Positions 1-12,253 are shown, counted from the first letter of the stretch. The stretch: DNA of 64,000 nucleotides from Pyrus communis (GCF_963583255.1 NC_084803.1:23844428-23908427), one strand, 5' to 3'. Made by a program: numbers and translations. Notes: generated from the letters alone by a model not told the origin.

Positions 1-1941
1 ACAATGTAGTATGCATATACTAATTTAATATTATGTTTTCCATTTTTTGAGGTCAAATTATGTTTTTCATTTTCATTATTTATTGATGCAAAATATATTT
101 TCTTTAACGAGTAACGGGTCGGGTCATATTACCTAATAATATTAACAGGTTGATTTCGGGTCAGGTAATATTACCCATTTACTTTAATGAGTGTTACATG
201 ACACAAATTGTTAAGATATTAGATATGTCACGAAAACGACACGAGCACGGAAAACATAACACGAATGCTAGATCTGGTGATATTCATAATTTCATACACA
301 TCTTTTATATTTCATATACTCTTGTTAGCTTATGTCTCTTTTGATTATAATTTATTCGATCCGACAGTCAAAAAATGAAAGTAGTGTGTCAAAGGTAAAA
401 AAAATGTGCATAGATAGCACCACTCAAATTAAAAAGTAGCAACGTACATTCTGTTCCTCATCCCAAGATAGTAGAGCAATGGATACTTTGGTTTTGCAGG
501 GCTTGAAATTATAATTTTGGAGAATTTACTGCTTCTTTTGCTTAATATTAGGAGTGTGTATGGGACTCAGTAACCATTGTTCACCTTCTAATAATTTCCA
601 TCTCTTTGTTATGGTGGTTCTTTCGTTATGATGAGAAAAGTCTTCGTGGTTGTGATGGTTCTCTCGCTTTGTCAAAAAGAATTTTTGTAGCACATATGGC
701 ATACTGTTGAAACTCAAATCTGTGGGTGGTTGTCTAGATTTGAGGTGGTAGTCTTTGTGTTTTTACTAGTTTTGCGCATGGTAAAAGACTACGAAAAAAG
801 CTCTCGACATTTGCAAAGTGAAGTGCAGTTTTTATTGTGCCGCCTTAATGGGAGCTTTACGACTTGCAAGTTTAATTCTCAAGAGTGTTATGATTCTTGT
901 TTATTGGATGTAGATCCTTTATAATTGATGGATTGTATTGCATTTTGATTGGTTAGTAATTGTGAAGCTGTAGTGTTTCTTTTGGCGTTTATGACATCTT
1001 GGTTACATTTAACATGCATACCCTATCAACTGAATTGCATCCACCAAATGGTTTCAGATTAAATTGTTTTAGACAGAAGAAAAAGCGGCGACAATGAATA
1101 AAAATATTTGGGATAGCACACCCACAACAAAGCTACACATTATAATTAGGCTAACCATAAATAGGTATCAAACTCATCAAAAATATATTGTGTCTTCACT
1201 CATTTATATTAGTCGAGCTTGAGACTTTTTCTAAACAAGTATCTTGCCTTCCGTAAACCCAAATGTCTTAGTGATTTGTATGTGTTTATATTAACTAGTT
1301 AATCCCTTAAGATAGAATTTCATAACCAGAAGATGTTAATCTATTATTTTATCAGACAAGATTCTAAGACCTAACATAATAATTATATAGACTAATTAAA
1401 GAAACAAGATCACAATACAGATTTGATCACATATTATATACGTCTTCTGCTGAGAATTGCTAAAACGATACTCCATTTGTCGCTCATGCTATCGAATCCC
1501 ATGTGCAGCATTTCTCGTTTGCTTCTTGTTGATCAGCAGATCAGGCATTCTTATATTATAAAAATGAACATTACGATGCCGCTCAACAGATAAACATATT
1601 ATCGAATTGTCTATTAACCTTTTTTTCTGTAATTGTTTAAAATATAACTACCTGTTGAAATACGCTGTTGGTATCATGGAGATTAATCCTTAGCTATGCT
1701 ACTAATTTATGCATTTTAATGTGTATACTTTTTTTAGTTTTAAACAGTGATGTTTACCTTCCCTTCTGCAGTTTTTAATTAATTCATGCTTAGCATTATT
1801 CAGGTATCACCAGAATATTATGGCGCCTGATCCAAGGTTGATTCTCAATATTTTAATGGTGTTGAGCCCTGTGCCATGTTCCCTATAGACCATTTCCCAG
1901 AAGTAGTTGAAATGATCTAATGTAATGTAATGGCTAGGTTC
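1..1941. other. Gene-free AT-rich intergenic DNA
   Basis: I see no supported gene here. The stretch is AT-rich with many in-frame stops in all frames, and the short ORFs present have no recognisable domain. No RNA gene or clear transposon end was recognised. Confidence 0.5.
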
Positions 1942-2189
1942 AGGGGAACGGATCCCCTCCTGAACTTAGGAGGCTTCAAGGGAACGGATCCCCTCCTGAG
2001 CTTAAGAGGCTGAGCCTCCTAAGTAAATCACAAAGACCGTTAATTCAACTGCTATAATTATTATAATTTTATAATTATTATAATTTTTAGAAATGCTTCT
2101 TGTTTGTAGCCGTTGGATCAAAATCCAACGGTCCGTATGATTTGCTCAGAAGGTTCAGCCTCCTAATCTCAAGAGGGGATCTGTTCCCT
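1942..2189. repeat. MITE-like inverted-repeat element
   Basis: The left arm at about 1979-2022 begins AGGGAACGGATCCCCTCC. It is matched by the reverse complement of the right arm at about 2146-2189, giving terminal inverted repeats of roughly 44 bp with a few mismatches. The left arm's outer part is duplicated just upstream (1942-1978). The core is AT-rich and carries no ORF, as expected of a non-autonomous foldback/MITE. I could not settle the superfamily because no clear target-site duplication was visible. Confidence 0.6.
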
Positions 2190-3136
2190 AGGTTGAGACC
2201 TTGGAATTTCAATCTTGATGAATTTTTTTTTGTTTTTATTTTTTTTCATTCTCATTACGAGTAATATTAGGTAGATCAATTTTTCAACTTTTTAGATTAA
2301 ATTTGTAAATTTGTAAATATTATTAATAAAAAAATAAGCACGTCAATTGATACTTAAATAATAATTCAATCAATAACTATATTATATAGTCATACAGTTT
2401 ATAACATTTCATTTAAAAAGTTGATCGCTTTAACATTATCCATAATTTAGGCAATGAGACCGTGCATGTCTTACATGTACATTATTCACTAAGTGAAACA
2501 CTTGTTCTTTTGATGTACATACCTAGACTCCAAGAAGGTGTAAACAACCGTTTTACCTTTTTATTTTTGTATGTATAGGAGTGACTTTCTATACTTCAAA
2601 TTAGTTAAAATTGTGAGCATAATTATTCGAACTTAAGTACTTAAGAAGACAGATTTTCTCTAGCCAATGTGGTTTTGAGGCTCATGCCCATGTCTGCAAA
2701 ACTTTTACTTTTCAAAAGGAATCATTTATAAAAAAAAATAAAAATGAAATGAATTTACTTGATCATGCTACAAAATCATGATTAATGATAACAATCTTAT
2801 AATACTACAAGTACTCATACAATTTTGTTTGGTCTCGTGCAACTGGTGAATTGTCTTGGTAGATAAGACTTCATTTCCAATCCACTGTGTTATGGGTCCA
2901 AACTCTCTCTCCTCTTATCCCTTTAGCGTAATTTAGATTAGTAATATCTCTTGTAATCAAAAGTCCAAAAAAGCATGCAACAAAGTTACGTCATAATGTG
3001 GGGGCATGAAATGTTTCAAAGATTGGAAGCCCAATAAACTGTTGAAGCCTAATATCAAGTAATGAAGTGTATGATTAATTACAAAAAAAATAACTAGAAA
3101 TAAAAGTTCACAATTTTCAAAATCTCTATATGATTT
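2190..3136. other. Gene-free AT-rich intergenic DNA
   Basis: No supported gene or mobile element is visible. The sequence is AT-rich and low in coding signal. Confidence 0.45.
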
Positions 3137-4465
3137 TGTTTGGACCCAAATTTACACTATCAGTCCGTGCAATCAAGGCCGTTGAGTAAGTATTGCTCCA
3201 CACCATCGGATAAAAATGAAGATAATTTTATTATTGTTAAAGGATAATATTATGATTTTTTATCATAATAATTATGATAAATAATGAATTATCTTGTACA
3301 AGATAAACATGATGCAAATAATTCTCTAAACTGCAGTTTAGAATTAATTGGGGATATTCGGCATATTGGTGTTGGCAAATTCACGTGGCAATACAATTAC
3401 TACTGGATTAGTTTCGTGCAATTAATCCATGCATGGGATAAAGGTGAAATTATGAAATGGTGAGTGATTAGGATGACATCTAAACAAAAGAGTAAGCTTC
3501 AGCCTATGGACACATTGGGAAGAGTCCATTAAAACAAGGATAATGACGTGGTGATCTCTTGACCATGGATGACATGATGATGGGATAAAGCCATCATTGT
3601 TTGGTCAGATGTGGTCAATTAAAAAGAGATAATTATGGAGTTTTTTCCAATAATTATCAAGAAGAGATCAAAGGAATATCTTCCACGTGTGCTTTGAAGC
3701 GGCTAAATCAGGAGGTGATACCAAGCATGCTACGTATTGTGGTGATGAGGATTGTTCAAAGTTATTTATAGCACGGGTTTTACAGCGTGGTCATCAAGCA
3801 AATATCCAACCCTATAAATATAAAGCGGCATACAACGATAAAGCCCCCTCCAATTCAACACACAAAACTGCCCTGCGCAAACTCTCGCTCTACGCGAAAC
3901 CTCTCAACAACTTTGAGATTTTTTATTTTCTTTTTCCGCCAACACATCTTCAGTTTGGATAAACAACACTATGAAGGCAACTGGCGACATCTTCAGTTTG
4001 GATAAACAGCACTAGAGCCGTAGAATCAACCAATCAATGAGCACCTTTAGTTTGGATAAACAGCACTGTTTCTCGGCCGACTGATTACCTATCCAAGTCT
4101 TGGTCGACAAGGATTTTCGAGTCCTTGTTGGTAGAGGTCATCTTATCAACCTTCTCGACGAAGTGAGGTGTTAACAGGTTACTACATTCGGCACATTGAA
4201 AGTCAAATTTGATATTGAACTTCGCAGAACTAATAGCCTTGTCTTCAGGCTCTAGAACTCGAAGGCCCAAGACGTGTTCCTTCCTCAGCCGCAATCGCAA
4301 GATCAAGAAGTCAGCAGCGCACCCAACGAGACATTAACACATTTTACTTCTCGGCTGAGCTCGGCCGACGAGTTGGCATGCCCCACACACAACCGAAGGA
4401 CGTAGTTAGCTTATTAATTACTTGGCCTGCGCACCACGTAGGCTTGGTAGTTTTTGGGGTCAACA
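3137..4465. mobile_element. Solo LTR with perfect 5-bp target duplication
   Basis: This 1329-bp block starts TGTTTGGACCC and ends GGGGTCAACA, so it has TG...CA ends and short inverted termini. It is flanked by the same 5-mer, GATTT, on both sides (3132-3136 and 4466-4470). That is the signature of an LTR retrotransposon reduced to one LTR by recombination between its two LTRs. No gag or pol is present. A TATA-like CCTATAAATATA lies near 3811 and may be the LTR's own promoter if transcription runs on the + strand. The lineage is probably Ty3/gypsy from LTR length and style, but this is inference. Confidence 0.85.
3947..4066 (+). repeat. Three short repeats inside the solo LTR
   Basis: A motif of about 22 bp, CTTCAGTTTGGATAAACAGC with small changes, occurs near 3949, 3991 and 4044, spaced 40-55 bp apart. 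It lies just downstream of the LTR's TATA-like sequence, so it may be a leader or enhancer repeat of the retroelement. Confidence 0.7.
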
Positions 4466-4706
4466 GATTTACAATTTTCATCCAATCTCTCTAAAAGTGT
4501 TGGATTTGAAACGAAAACTTTAATGAATGAAATCAGAAACTCCAATTCAACTTGCAATCTTAGAATGGACAATTAAACTCTAGTACTAACAAGTCATTTG
4601 CCACATGATATGCAATGTCAGTGTGCGCGGCACACTAATACTATATTGTATGAGTACATCGTAATTGTGAAGTCCCAAATCAATAATATTATAATAATTT
4701 TATCTC

Positions 4707-5271
4707 TGTTGACAATTAATTCCACATTGATGGGATGAAAGACCTTGCATTGGCTAATAAGTAAGTTTGGCTACTCTTCATATTGCCAATGAGTTTTATG
4801 GTGCAATCTCAACTTTCTTCATTGTATCCTCACTTATGAAGCCCAATGGTCACACATGATCCACATCACCCAATTCATCTTGTCCGCGTGTTTGGCTTGA
4901 AAATTCGCCACACGTGAGGAGGGGTGTGAGAATGTGAAGGTAAAAGAGTCTCACATTGGTGAAAAAAGAAACCTTGCAAGGGCTTATAAGAGGTTGGGCT
5001 ACTCCACATATTGCCAATTGATCTTACGGTGAAACCTTAACTTTCTTCATGGTATTAGAGCTGGTTGTCCCACTTGTGAAGCCCAATAGCCACACGTGTT
5101 TCACGTCACCCCGTTTGTGTTGTCCACATGTTAGGCTTGAAAATTTGCCACATGTGAAGGGACATGTTGAGAATGAATCTCACATTGATGGGAGCATGGA
5201 CCTTGCATGGGCTTATAAGTAAGTTGGGCTACTCTCCATATTATCAACTGGTTTTATAGAGAAACCTCAAC
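4707..5271 (+). mobile_element. TRIM retrotransposon in tandem form (three LTRs)
   Basis: Three related LTRs of roughly 105-115 bp lie at about 4707-4813, 4925-5041 and 5165-5271. They share the pattern TGTTGAGAAT..., CACATTGATGGG, GGGCTTATAAG, TTGGGCTACTC and an end near CCTCAAC. Between them are two internal domains of about 110-125 bp. The second starts with a primer-binding site, TGGTATTAGAGC (5050-5061), matching the usual initiator-tRNA-Met site with one change, and ends in a purine-rich GTGAAGGGACA next to the following LTR. No coding capacity exists. LTRs this short, around a PBS and PPT only, define a terminal-repeat retrotransposon in miniature. The LTR-internal-LTR-internal-LTR order suggests recombination between copies. 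Confidence 0.75.
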
Positions 5272-5804
5272 TTCTTCAATCTCAACGACGTTGTACCATT
5301 AACATGAAATGTTGTGATGACGGTATATTTGTACCATTCTAAGTCATTTTATTTCCCTAGACACACCCAAACTATGGGCCTGTGAAGTCACATGGATGGT
5401 GGGTAGTAATGAGGAGCCATGCAGGCCCAAGAGCATCAAGGATTGTGTCGCATCAAAACGGCAACATACAAAATTTGGAAAGGAAGAAATGAAGATTAAA
5501 AAAAAAAAGTGAGAGAGACTGAGTGAGTGAGAGTGTTGTTGACTTGGCCCTTGAATTCACCTAATGGTTATCTCCAGCTTTCCGCAGTTTATATTTTTGT
5601 ATGCATTCTAGTATATAATAGTCACGAATAATTTAGTTTATTGCAAGAGGTTATGGACAAGACAATTAGATGATAATAACAAAAATAAACAAAAGAACAC
5701 AGCTTTTTTTATTTATTTATTATTATGAACAAAACCAATATATATAATAAATTTTGGTATGTTATTCATAGGGTCGGTCCACAGTGACCCACACCACCCT
5801 ATAC
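5272..5804. other. Gene-free spacer with short GA tract
   Basis: No gene is visible. A short (GA)-rich tract lies near 5508-5535, and the rest is AT-rich intergenic sequence. Confidence 0.45.
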
Positions 5805-6789
5805 TAGAGGTGGGCAAACGGGTAGAGGATCCATAGATCGAGACGGGCAATCAAGGTTCGGGGCAGGTCCAACTTTTTTAGGGGATAAACGGGGCGAGCG
5901 GGGACTGGGCGTTGTTATTTAAAGGGCAGACCGGGTCCTAATATTTAGATTAATGGGGCCTCAGACCAGCCCGTTTAAAATGTAATCAATAACTAAGATT
6001 AAATGATTAACAATTATCTAATATCAACCGTTGGATGAGATTATTTCTCTGACCTAGTCCTTCCCTTCCTGAGTCCCACACTACACTTATCTTTCCCAAT
6101 CCTCTCTCCTTATACTACATCACCGAAACCTAGACCATTGATCCATCATCGTCACCCCATCACAGCCGCAACGATCATCACTACCCTATCACTGGCATCT
6201 AGATCTCTGGTTAATCGATCATCATCATCAACCCCATCATCGACGTCACCAACCATCTCGATTCCTCGACGCCACCAACCATCTCAATTCATCGGCGGCA
6301 CCATTCATCTTGATTCCTCGGCGACAACACCGTCGTCGCTACCAACATCACCCCCATCACTTTCTTGAATACTAGAAATGGATTTTCCCTATTTATTTTT
6401 AAATGAAATCAAAACTAATTGCAGGAAGGCTTGTGGAGTCGTGACAACTATGGGAATAAGACTAAACAGGCAGGCAAGTTGGAGATCTAATAGCATATGC
6501 TGGTCAACGAATGAACTCATATACGGAAAAGCAGATCCTTCATACGAACAAAGCTTTTATAAGGAAGCCGACCTCAACGAGGTCGTCCCACCTGTGTTGA
6601 CCAAAAAAAAAATATATAATTGGACCCGTGGACCCGGCCCGAATTGGCCCCTTTTCAAACGGGTCGGGTAAGGTCCAGTTCTAAATTCAAAAATCTCAAA
6701 ACCCGACTCAACTTGTCTCGTTTCATTTTTAACCGGTTCCAGTCTGGTTCCTTTAAATTTGGGCCCTACCCAGCCCGTGCCCAGCCCTA
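5805..6789. mobile_element. Non-autonomous hAT-type element
   Basis: The element begins TAGAGGTGGGCAAACGG and ends, as reverse complement, TAGGGCTGGGCACGG. These are hAT-like terminal inverted repeats of the common plant TAGGGGTGGGCA type. The flanking 8-mers, CCCTATAC (5797-5804) and CTTTATAC (6790-6797), match at 6 of 8 positions, fitting an aged 8-bp hAT target duplication. Subterminal regions are rich in CCCG/CGGG repeats. The interior contains a Ser/Thr/Pro-rich 76-codon ORF (6138-6368) but no transposase. Confidence 0.75.
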
Positions 6790-7069
6790 CTTTATACACC
6801 CTGACATTTTCTTTTTCCACATTGACAAGTGTGGAAAGTAGTCGAATAGAACTGGATGTATATTATAATTCTTTGTCGAGAAGAAGGAGAATGACTTAAA
6901 TTGGATTCATTATCAACATGGTGTCTCAGTTTAATAATATAATATGTGTAAAATTATTTTCAAATGACACTGCATTATTGAAACGAGACGTTACATGAGG
7001 ATGAACTCTTTCTATGTAAGATTCTTTCTAGAGGAAGGGGCATGCAATGTACTGATTTGAAAAAGTACT

Positions 7070-7150
7070 TAATTAAGTATTGACTTGTAAGTGAAAGGTC
7101 TTGCATTTAAATTTCATGAATGACGAGTTCATGTAAATAAATCATTGTAT
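7070..7150 (+). repeat. SINE-like fragment (degenerate)
   Basis: The string GACTTGTAAGTGAAAGGTCTT and the downstream ATTTCATGAATGACGAG resemble the tRNA-like head of the better SINE copies at 8613 and 13820. It is short and diverged, so confidence is limited. Confidence 0.4.
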
Positions 7151-8612
7151 TAAATAGTCTTGACTAATGAATAACATGAGATATTAATTCTACGACACAT
7201 CTCATCTTGGTGTTATTTCTTTTCATATTTTCCAAATAATTGAAAACTTAAATAGTTTTATATTACTGAATAGTTAGTGCGGGGGCACCCATGTTGAAGC
7301 ACACGAGTTCCTCTCCAATCAAGAGATCAATTACAACACGACATGTGCCAACGTCAGGGTAAAGCTGCTGAAGTCTCACATCCACCACGGAGGGGAGCCG
7401 AAGACTCTCTAATAGGAGATGGTCTGCTACAACTAATTCTGGATGCCATTATTTTTACTTAAACTCGTCATTAGAACTCACTAATGATGATTATGCTTGA
7501 ACCTATGTATTGTGTAAACTCTTCCCTAATTAATGAGAACTCCTCTACCCTCATGGACAAGCCCAACTTAGGGTGAACCGCGTATATCTTGTGTTTGCTT
7601 CCATATTTCTATCCCTCTTCATGTTCACCTACACTTGGTAACCGGAGCAACCTTGTGAAGGTCACAACCTAACACTTTACGTTGTTCCAAAGTCTTACTG
7701 ATTTTGTGCATTTTCGAATCAAGTCAATGCCATGAATCACTCACACATCTTCAACGCTTCACACCTTGCAACACTTTGTGGATTCAAACACTGTGTTACA
7801 ATGTATGTTTTCTGAATCTATTTTTTACAGTTGGATTCAGACGCTGCATTTAGACTCTACATATCTTCTTTTACATTTGGATTCAAACTATGCAGTATTA
7901 TGTCTATTTTTGTAGTTCCATTTTCCTATGGATTGTCTTCAAGTTTCCAAGAGATGCTAGCATTGCATTCCACCATTCTAAATACAAATTCAATTACAAA
8001 ATTAGATATAAAAAATGGCCTAAAATCTGAAGCACCAATTTTGCATATTTGATCTACCGCTCCATCTTATCCTCGAGCTCCTTCCATGGCATCTTCTAAA
8101 CCTCATTAATACTCAAGTTCAACTAATGTGAGATCACTCCTTCCCGAACCCCACCACCACCATTTACTTCATGACCTCTAGAGGCCATTGATGGTTCCGA
8201 AAAGAGTCGTGTCAATCATGATATCGTAGTCGTTGATCGACTAAGCTGTTGGGATCTAGTGTTGTTCGTCATCATCAATGACCTCTTCTTCTTCCTTAGA
8301 GAGAAAGATGGGATAAAGGGAAGAGAGAAGGATGAGAAGGGGAAAGAGAGACATGAATGAAAGCCAGGGAAGATTGGAGTAGATAGGAACAAGAAAGGGG
8401 ATGAGAGAAGGAAATGAATAAATTGAAGTGAGAGAAGGGTAGAATAGTTATTTTCTAACTACCTTAAACCCATGTGACATGCTTCATTGACCGATCTATA
8501 ATTATTATAAATATTTCATTGATTATGTCCAAAACAAAAATTGACCATTATTACATAGCTAATCAATAAAGATTTTGTTGACCTTTGGCTAAATAACCTC
8601 AAAAATAGCATA
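7151..8612. other. Gene-free region, possible LTR relic
   Basis: No gene is supported. The stretch 7265-7680 has the feel of an old LTR: it contains GTGAACCGCGTATATCTTGT, like the R/U5 part of plant LTRs. I could not define ends or a target duplication. The 73-codon ORF at 7831-8052 has no recognisable domain. Confidence 0.35.
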
Positions 8613-8786
8613 TTGCCACTTGGTACTACGATCTAGTGGTATTCCTCTTCACTTGTAAGTGAGAGGTCTTGGGTCTGTTTTTCGCCAAAGGCGAATTTGA
8701 ACCACATTATTACTAGCCCATTGTAAGGCTTAGTCCAGTTCCTCACCCTCTTAGTGTAGATAATATCATTTGTTAAAAAAAAAGAA
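8613..8786 (+). mobile_element. tRNA-derived SINE relic
   Basis: A head resembling a tRNA promoter region (TAGTGGTATTCCTCTTCACTT, then GAGAGGTCTTGGGTCTG at the B-box position) is followed by a tRNA-unrelated body and an A-rich tail (about 8775-8786). The B box is degenerate. Related copies in both orientations occur at about 13820, 13985 and 45880, which supports a dispersed SINE family. Confidence 0.6.
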
Positions 8787-9212
8787 AATTATTGGGTGTC
8801 CAAAGACAAATTTTAGGTATAAACAAAGTTTTCCCTTCTCTTATTAGGTTTTCCAAAACTTGCCTGTATACTCAATAGGATTTGGGCTAAACTTTAGAAA
8901 AATTTTGTTAACAAAATCTTGTATTGGTTGTAGCCCATAAAGGACAATGCTTGTCGGACTAGAGAATTTCATCTACTGTTGGGGTTGTAATTCATGAGTC
9001 AAAGACACATGGCAGGATAAAACGAAATACGCTTTTGGTACAAGTAATAATAAATATTTACCTCCTTAAGTAAAGTATGGGTCGAAATTAATTCATGTCA
9101 ATTTTTTACTTTTTATGAACTTGAGTTACGTTGATTCAAAGTTACTTGTGTAGCTCAAATACAATGTCATGGTCACACAAGTAAATATACAAGTGTCTAT
9201 ATACATATCTTT
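8787..9212. other. Gene-free AT-rich spacer
   Basis: Nothing beyond AT-rich intergenic sequence was recognised in this interval. Confidence 0.4.
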
Positions 9213-11100
9213 TGTATCCCGTCCTAGAATTTATTATTTATTTTACAGTTTTGGAAAAAACAATTTTAATGGCGTTTTAGTCATTCTAAATTTTACTTTA
9301 GTGTTTGTGGAATGAAACGAAGAAGTTACGAGCCTCGAAAGTGAGGGGCATTTTTTGTCTTTTACACTTACTATAAATAGTAGTTTTAGTTTAAGAGTTT
9401 CCAAATATGGAAACCCAGAGCGACCCACCGACCAATTTTTTAGCGATTTTGCAACGCAAATTTCGACCGTCTCTGACAAAATTAGACTGTATCACCACCA
9501 CCATTTTGAAGCTCTCACTTCCCTCTACAAAACCAACCCAAAAACCACCTTAATAAACTACCACACACGACGATGCAAGGCTGGGAAGTTCTAGGGTTCC
9601 TAACTGTACATGCGGAATTGGCCGTCCTCCGTCCACTTTTAGACTTCATAATAGGTATAAACTTTGTTCCGTGTGTTAAGCTCTACTGCCTGTAAAATTT
9701 GGTGAAATATGGTGTTAGTATAAAAATTGGGTTTTCGTTTGCCGGAAACCACCGCACGCTGCGGCTCATGGGAAAATCCGTTGACATGGATTTTGGACAG
9801 TGAGTTATTCTCGATGCTCTGAGCCCATATTCAAGGTTCTTTTATTGAGATTCGATGTGATAGTTCGATTATTTGATTTTTGGACAATCCGACTGTTGGA
9901 ACGTCGTGAAATTGGAATATGATATTTTTTTTTAATGTGTAATGGAGCTTAGTTAGCTCATAACGATGACATGTTGTTCCTAGTTGACTTGCATCTTGAT
10001 TTACATGCAAGTATCATTGTGCCTTGTTTTGCGGGTCAATCTAGATAAATTTCTGAGTGAAGTGTGTGCTCGATATTATGTTATGTCGCAATATTATTGG
10101 CTTATTAGAGACATATTACGTCTCAGCAATATTAACATCGTTTTGCATGACAATTTAATTGTGTTGATTTTGGAAGTGCATTGGATTCCAAGTGAGTGGT
10201 TGTAGTATTTTGTGACAAGTATTTTGCCTATGAAAATCCCCATGTTGATATACTTTTTGGATGGAACATGGAATTATGAATGTGTTTAATACTAGTCATC
10301 GATCTGCCTTGTGAAATGTATATATACATGTATGTTTGTAAGGTTTGCAAATTGAGAGGGCTAGTAGAGGATGGATATCCTGGATGTGTGTGGATCAAAT
10401 TCCTAGTGCATTACCTTTCTTTCTGATTCCATGAGTGTGTCTGGAATCCTGCTAATACTTTATATATGGATACCATTCAATGCATCCAGATGGTTACATT
10501 TTGTTTGGTTTCATTGAATGCGTCTAGAACCGTTCATCATATTGATTCCATGGATTGAGTCTGGAATTCTACTTCTTGTCTTGTGTATCAGTTCTATTTG
10601 ATTCCATGAGTGCGTCTGGAATACAAAATTTTTTAAGTTTGTGCTAGCCCTATTATTTTAATGTATATATGAAGCCAATGATTGAATACATGTGTGGATT
10701 CAATTGAGATTTGTGAGTATGGAATATTTATATATGTAAAGGATTGAAATTTTTCATAAATGAGATCAATTGACGTCAAATCATATATTTCATATTACTG
10801 TCACTCACACGAGCTTGATAGCTTGTGAGAGTTTTGCTTTGCCTAGTGCACCATTCCTATGGTGTAGGGTTCTTTCTTGTAGAGTACAAGTAGTGGTTAG
10901 AGAAATGGGATATCAAGGGGTGTAGCTGGTGCGTGCAGTACATTCAAAAGTAAGGTTTGTTCCCTTTTATTGTAGTTTTGTTTCCTCTAAATTTCTGATG
11001 CATATTATATATGAGCCCCACTTAACTGTATGTATCATTGTACTGTTATTTTTTGCTACCATGTGTGGAACCTTGGCGTATTTTTTATCAGGGCGTGACA
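9213..11100 (+). mobile_element. Long LTR with adjacent primer-binding site
   Basis: The block starts TGTATCCCGTCC and ends GGGCGTGACA, giving TG...CA ends and a length of about 1.89 kb. Immediately after it comes TTTTGGTTATCAAAATTGC (11101-11119), a degenerate version of the initiator-tRNA-Met PBS (TTGGTATCAGAGC). It is therefore best read as a 5' LTR whose internal region has been lost; no gag follows. A TATA-like ACTATAAATAG lies at about 9370. The interior carries several diverged copies of a GATTCCATGAGTGCGTCTGG-type motif (about 10425-10625). The ends recall the CCCGTCC family of the two solo LTRs at 19542 and 60081 when those are read on the - strand. Confidence 0.65.
10425..10625 (+). 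repeat. Diverged 25-bp repeats inside the LTR
   Basis: A motif close to GATTCCATGAGTGCGTCTGG recurs near 10427, 10472, 10508, 10545 and 10598 with irregular spacing and 60-95 percent resemblance by eye. It lies in the downstream half of the LTR and probably belongs to its leader region. Confidence 0.6.
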
Positions 11101-11749
11101 TTTTGGTTATCAAAATTGCATTGTTTTTTAAAGGGCATTTTTGTTTTAGAAACAAACAAACAAAAGCTCCACAATATCTTTTGGTACTACCGTCAAGCTA
11201 AAGGTGCTGCTCACTGCAGTGCTCATCTCGCACTACACTTAAGTTCTTGGTGCAAGGAACCTCCTGATGTTCATCTGTTGTTCTCTTACAGGACTCCATA
11301 TCCTTATAATGTTTTGTGGTGTTTTATGTATTAGTCCTATATTTTAAGGTCTCATTTGACATGCTGCAAATTTTATATGAATTTAATGTTTGGTGCTCTT
11401 ATGTATTAAATATACACCGGATAATATTATTAGGACCCACCTATTCTATACGCATGACGCCGTATAACTTATTCGCTCCAAAACCTCGGCATGCTTGCTA
11501 TTTCCCTAACCCTTCCCTCGCGATTTGCTCGTGCGCATCATTCGCAATCCTCGTTACTGCCGTGCCGCTATCTTTCTTCCCCAACTAAAAGTATTCCTTC
11601 TTCTTCTATTTCTCTCCCTGTGGATTGATTCCACAAATTCTTGCCACTGCTTTTTGGGTTTTCTTTGTCACAATCACAAGAACTTGGTCTTTTTTTATTG
11701 CAGACTCCTTCAAATCTTTGCTTTTTGAATATAAAGTGTGGTAGCAAAA
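11101..11749. other. Truncated retroelement interior and unassigned DNA
   Basis: After the PBS-like sequence no gag or pol reading frame can be followed. ORFs of 67-98 codons overlap on both strands and none shows a known motif. Confidence 0.4.
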
Positions 11750-12253
11750 ATATGCCGTCTTCAATCTTGACAAATTTGTACCTACAAAACAATCAACACA
11801 TTTAATCAATGACCTAAGTTTCAAACAACAAGGTGGGGTGGGGGTGGGGGTGGGGGTGGGGGTGGGGGATGGATCTCCAATGCCTAAGTTAGTTTCTCTA
11901 AAAAGAGTATGTGTTTAGGACTTTTAAGGTTAGTTGAGATAATGGCGGAAGTATCCCTAATTGATTGAAATATGGAATACTTACTTAAATGGAGTCAACC
12001 TTTAATTCAGAATGTATTAAAGATAAGATTTGTTAATTAATCCTTATCTTTAATGCCTTTGACTTTTCCTGTCATGGGCAAGTGAATTGTGAGCAGTCAT
12101 ATTCAGCTGCTTGGACCTTCAAAGGTGCTGAGCTGTGCGTGGGAATATTAGGAATATTTGAGAAGTCTGCCTATTTAATAAGGGCAATCTTGTCTTTCTT
12201 GAGCAAAAATCCACATGTCGCATCTAGGATTTTTAGGATTATTTTAGGCTCCA
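11750..12253 (-). mobile_element. Tat-like LTR copy (TGGAGCC family), inverted
   Basis: On the - strand this begins TGGAGCCTAAAATAATCC at 12253. It then follows the same order of blocks as the copies at 46788 and 57644: CACATG, AGACAAGATTGCCCT, GGAATATT, the ATTAAAGATAAGG block, and GTTGATTGTTTTGTAGGT near its end. The middle is shortened and carries a G-rich insertion. The 5-mer CAAAA occurs on both sides (11745-11749 and 12254-12258), which would fit a solo LTR, but the 3' end implied by it is not a canonical CA. The boundary is therefore uncertain. Confidence 0.6.
11830..11870 (+). repeat. GGGGGT microsatellite, quadruplex-capable
   Basis: About six tandem GGGGT/GGGGGT units form an uninterrupted G-rich run of 40 bp on the + strand. 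Runs of four or more guanines separated by single T satisfy the usual G-quadruplex pattern. It sits inside the inverted Tat-like LTR copy. Confidence 0.85.

Noticed and set aside
9213..11100. Solo LTR with its own target duplication
   Set aside because: The flanking 5-mers (TCTTT and TTTTG) do not match and a PBS-like sequence follows, so it is better read as a 5' LTR of a truncated element.
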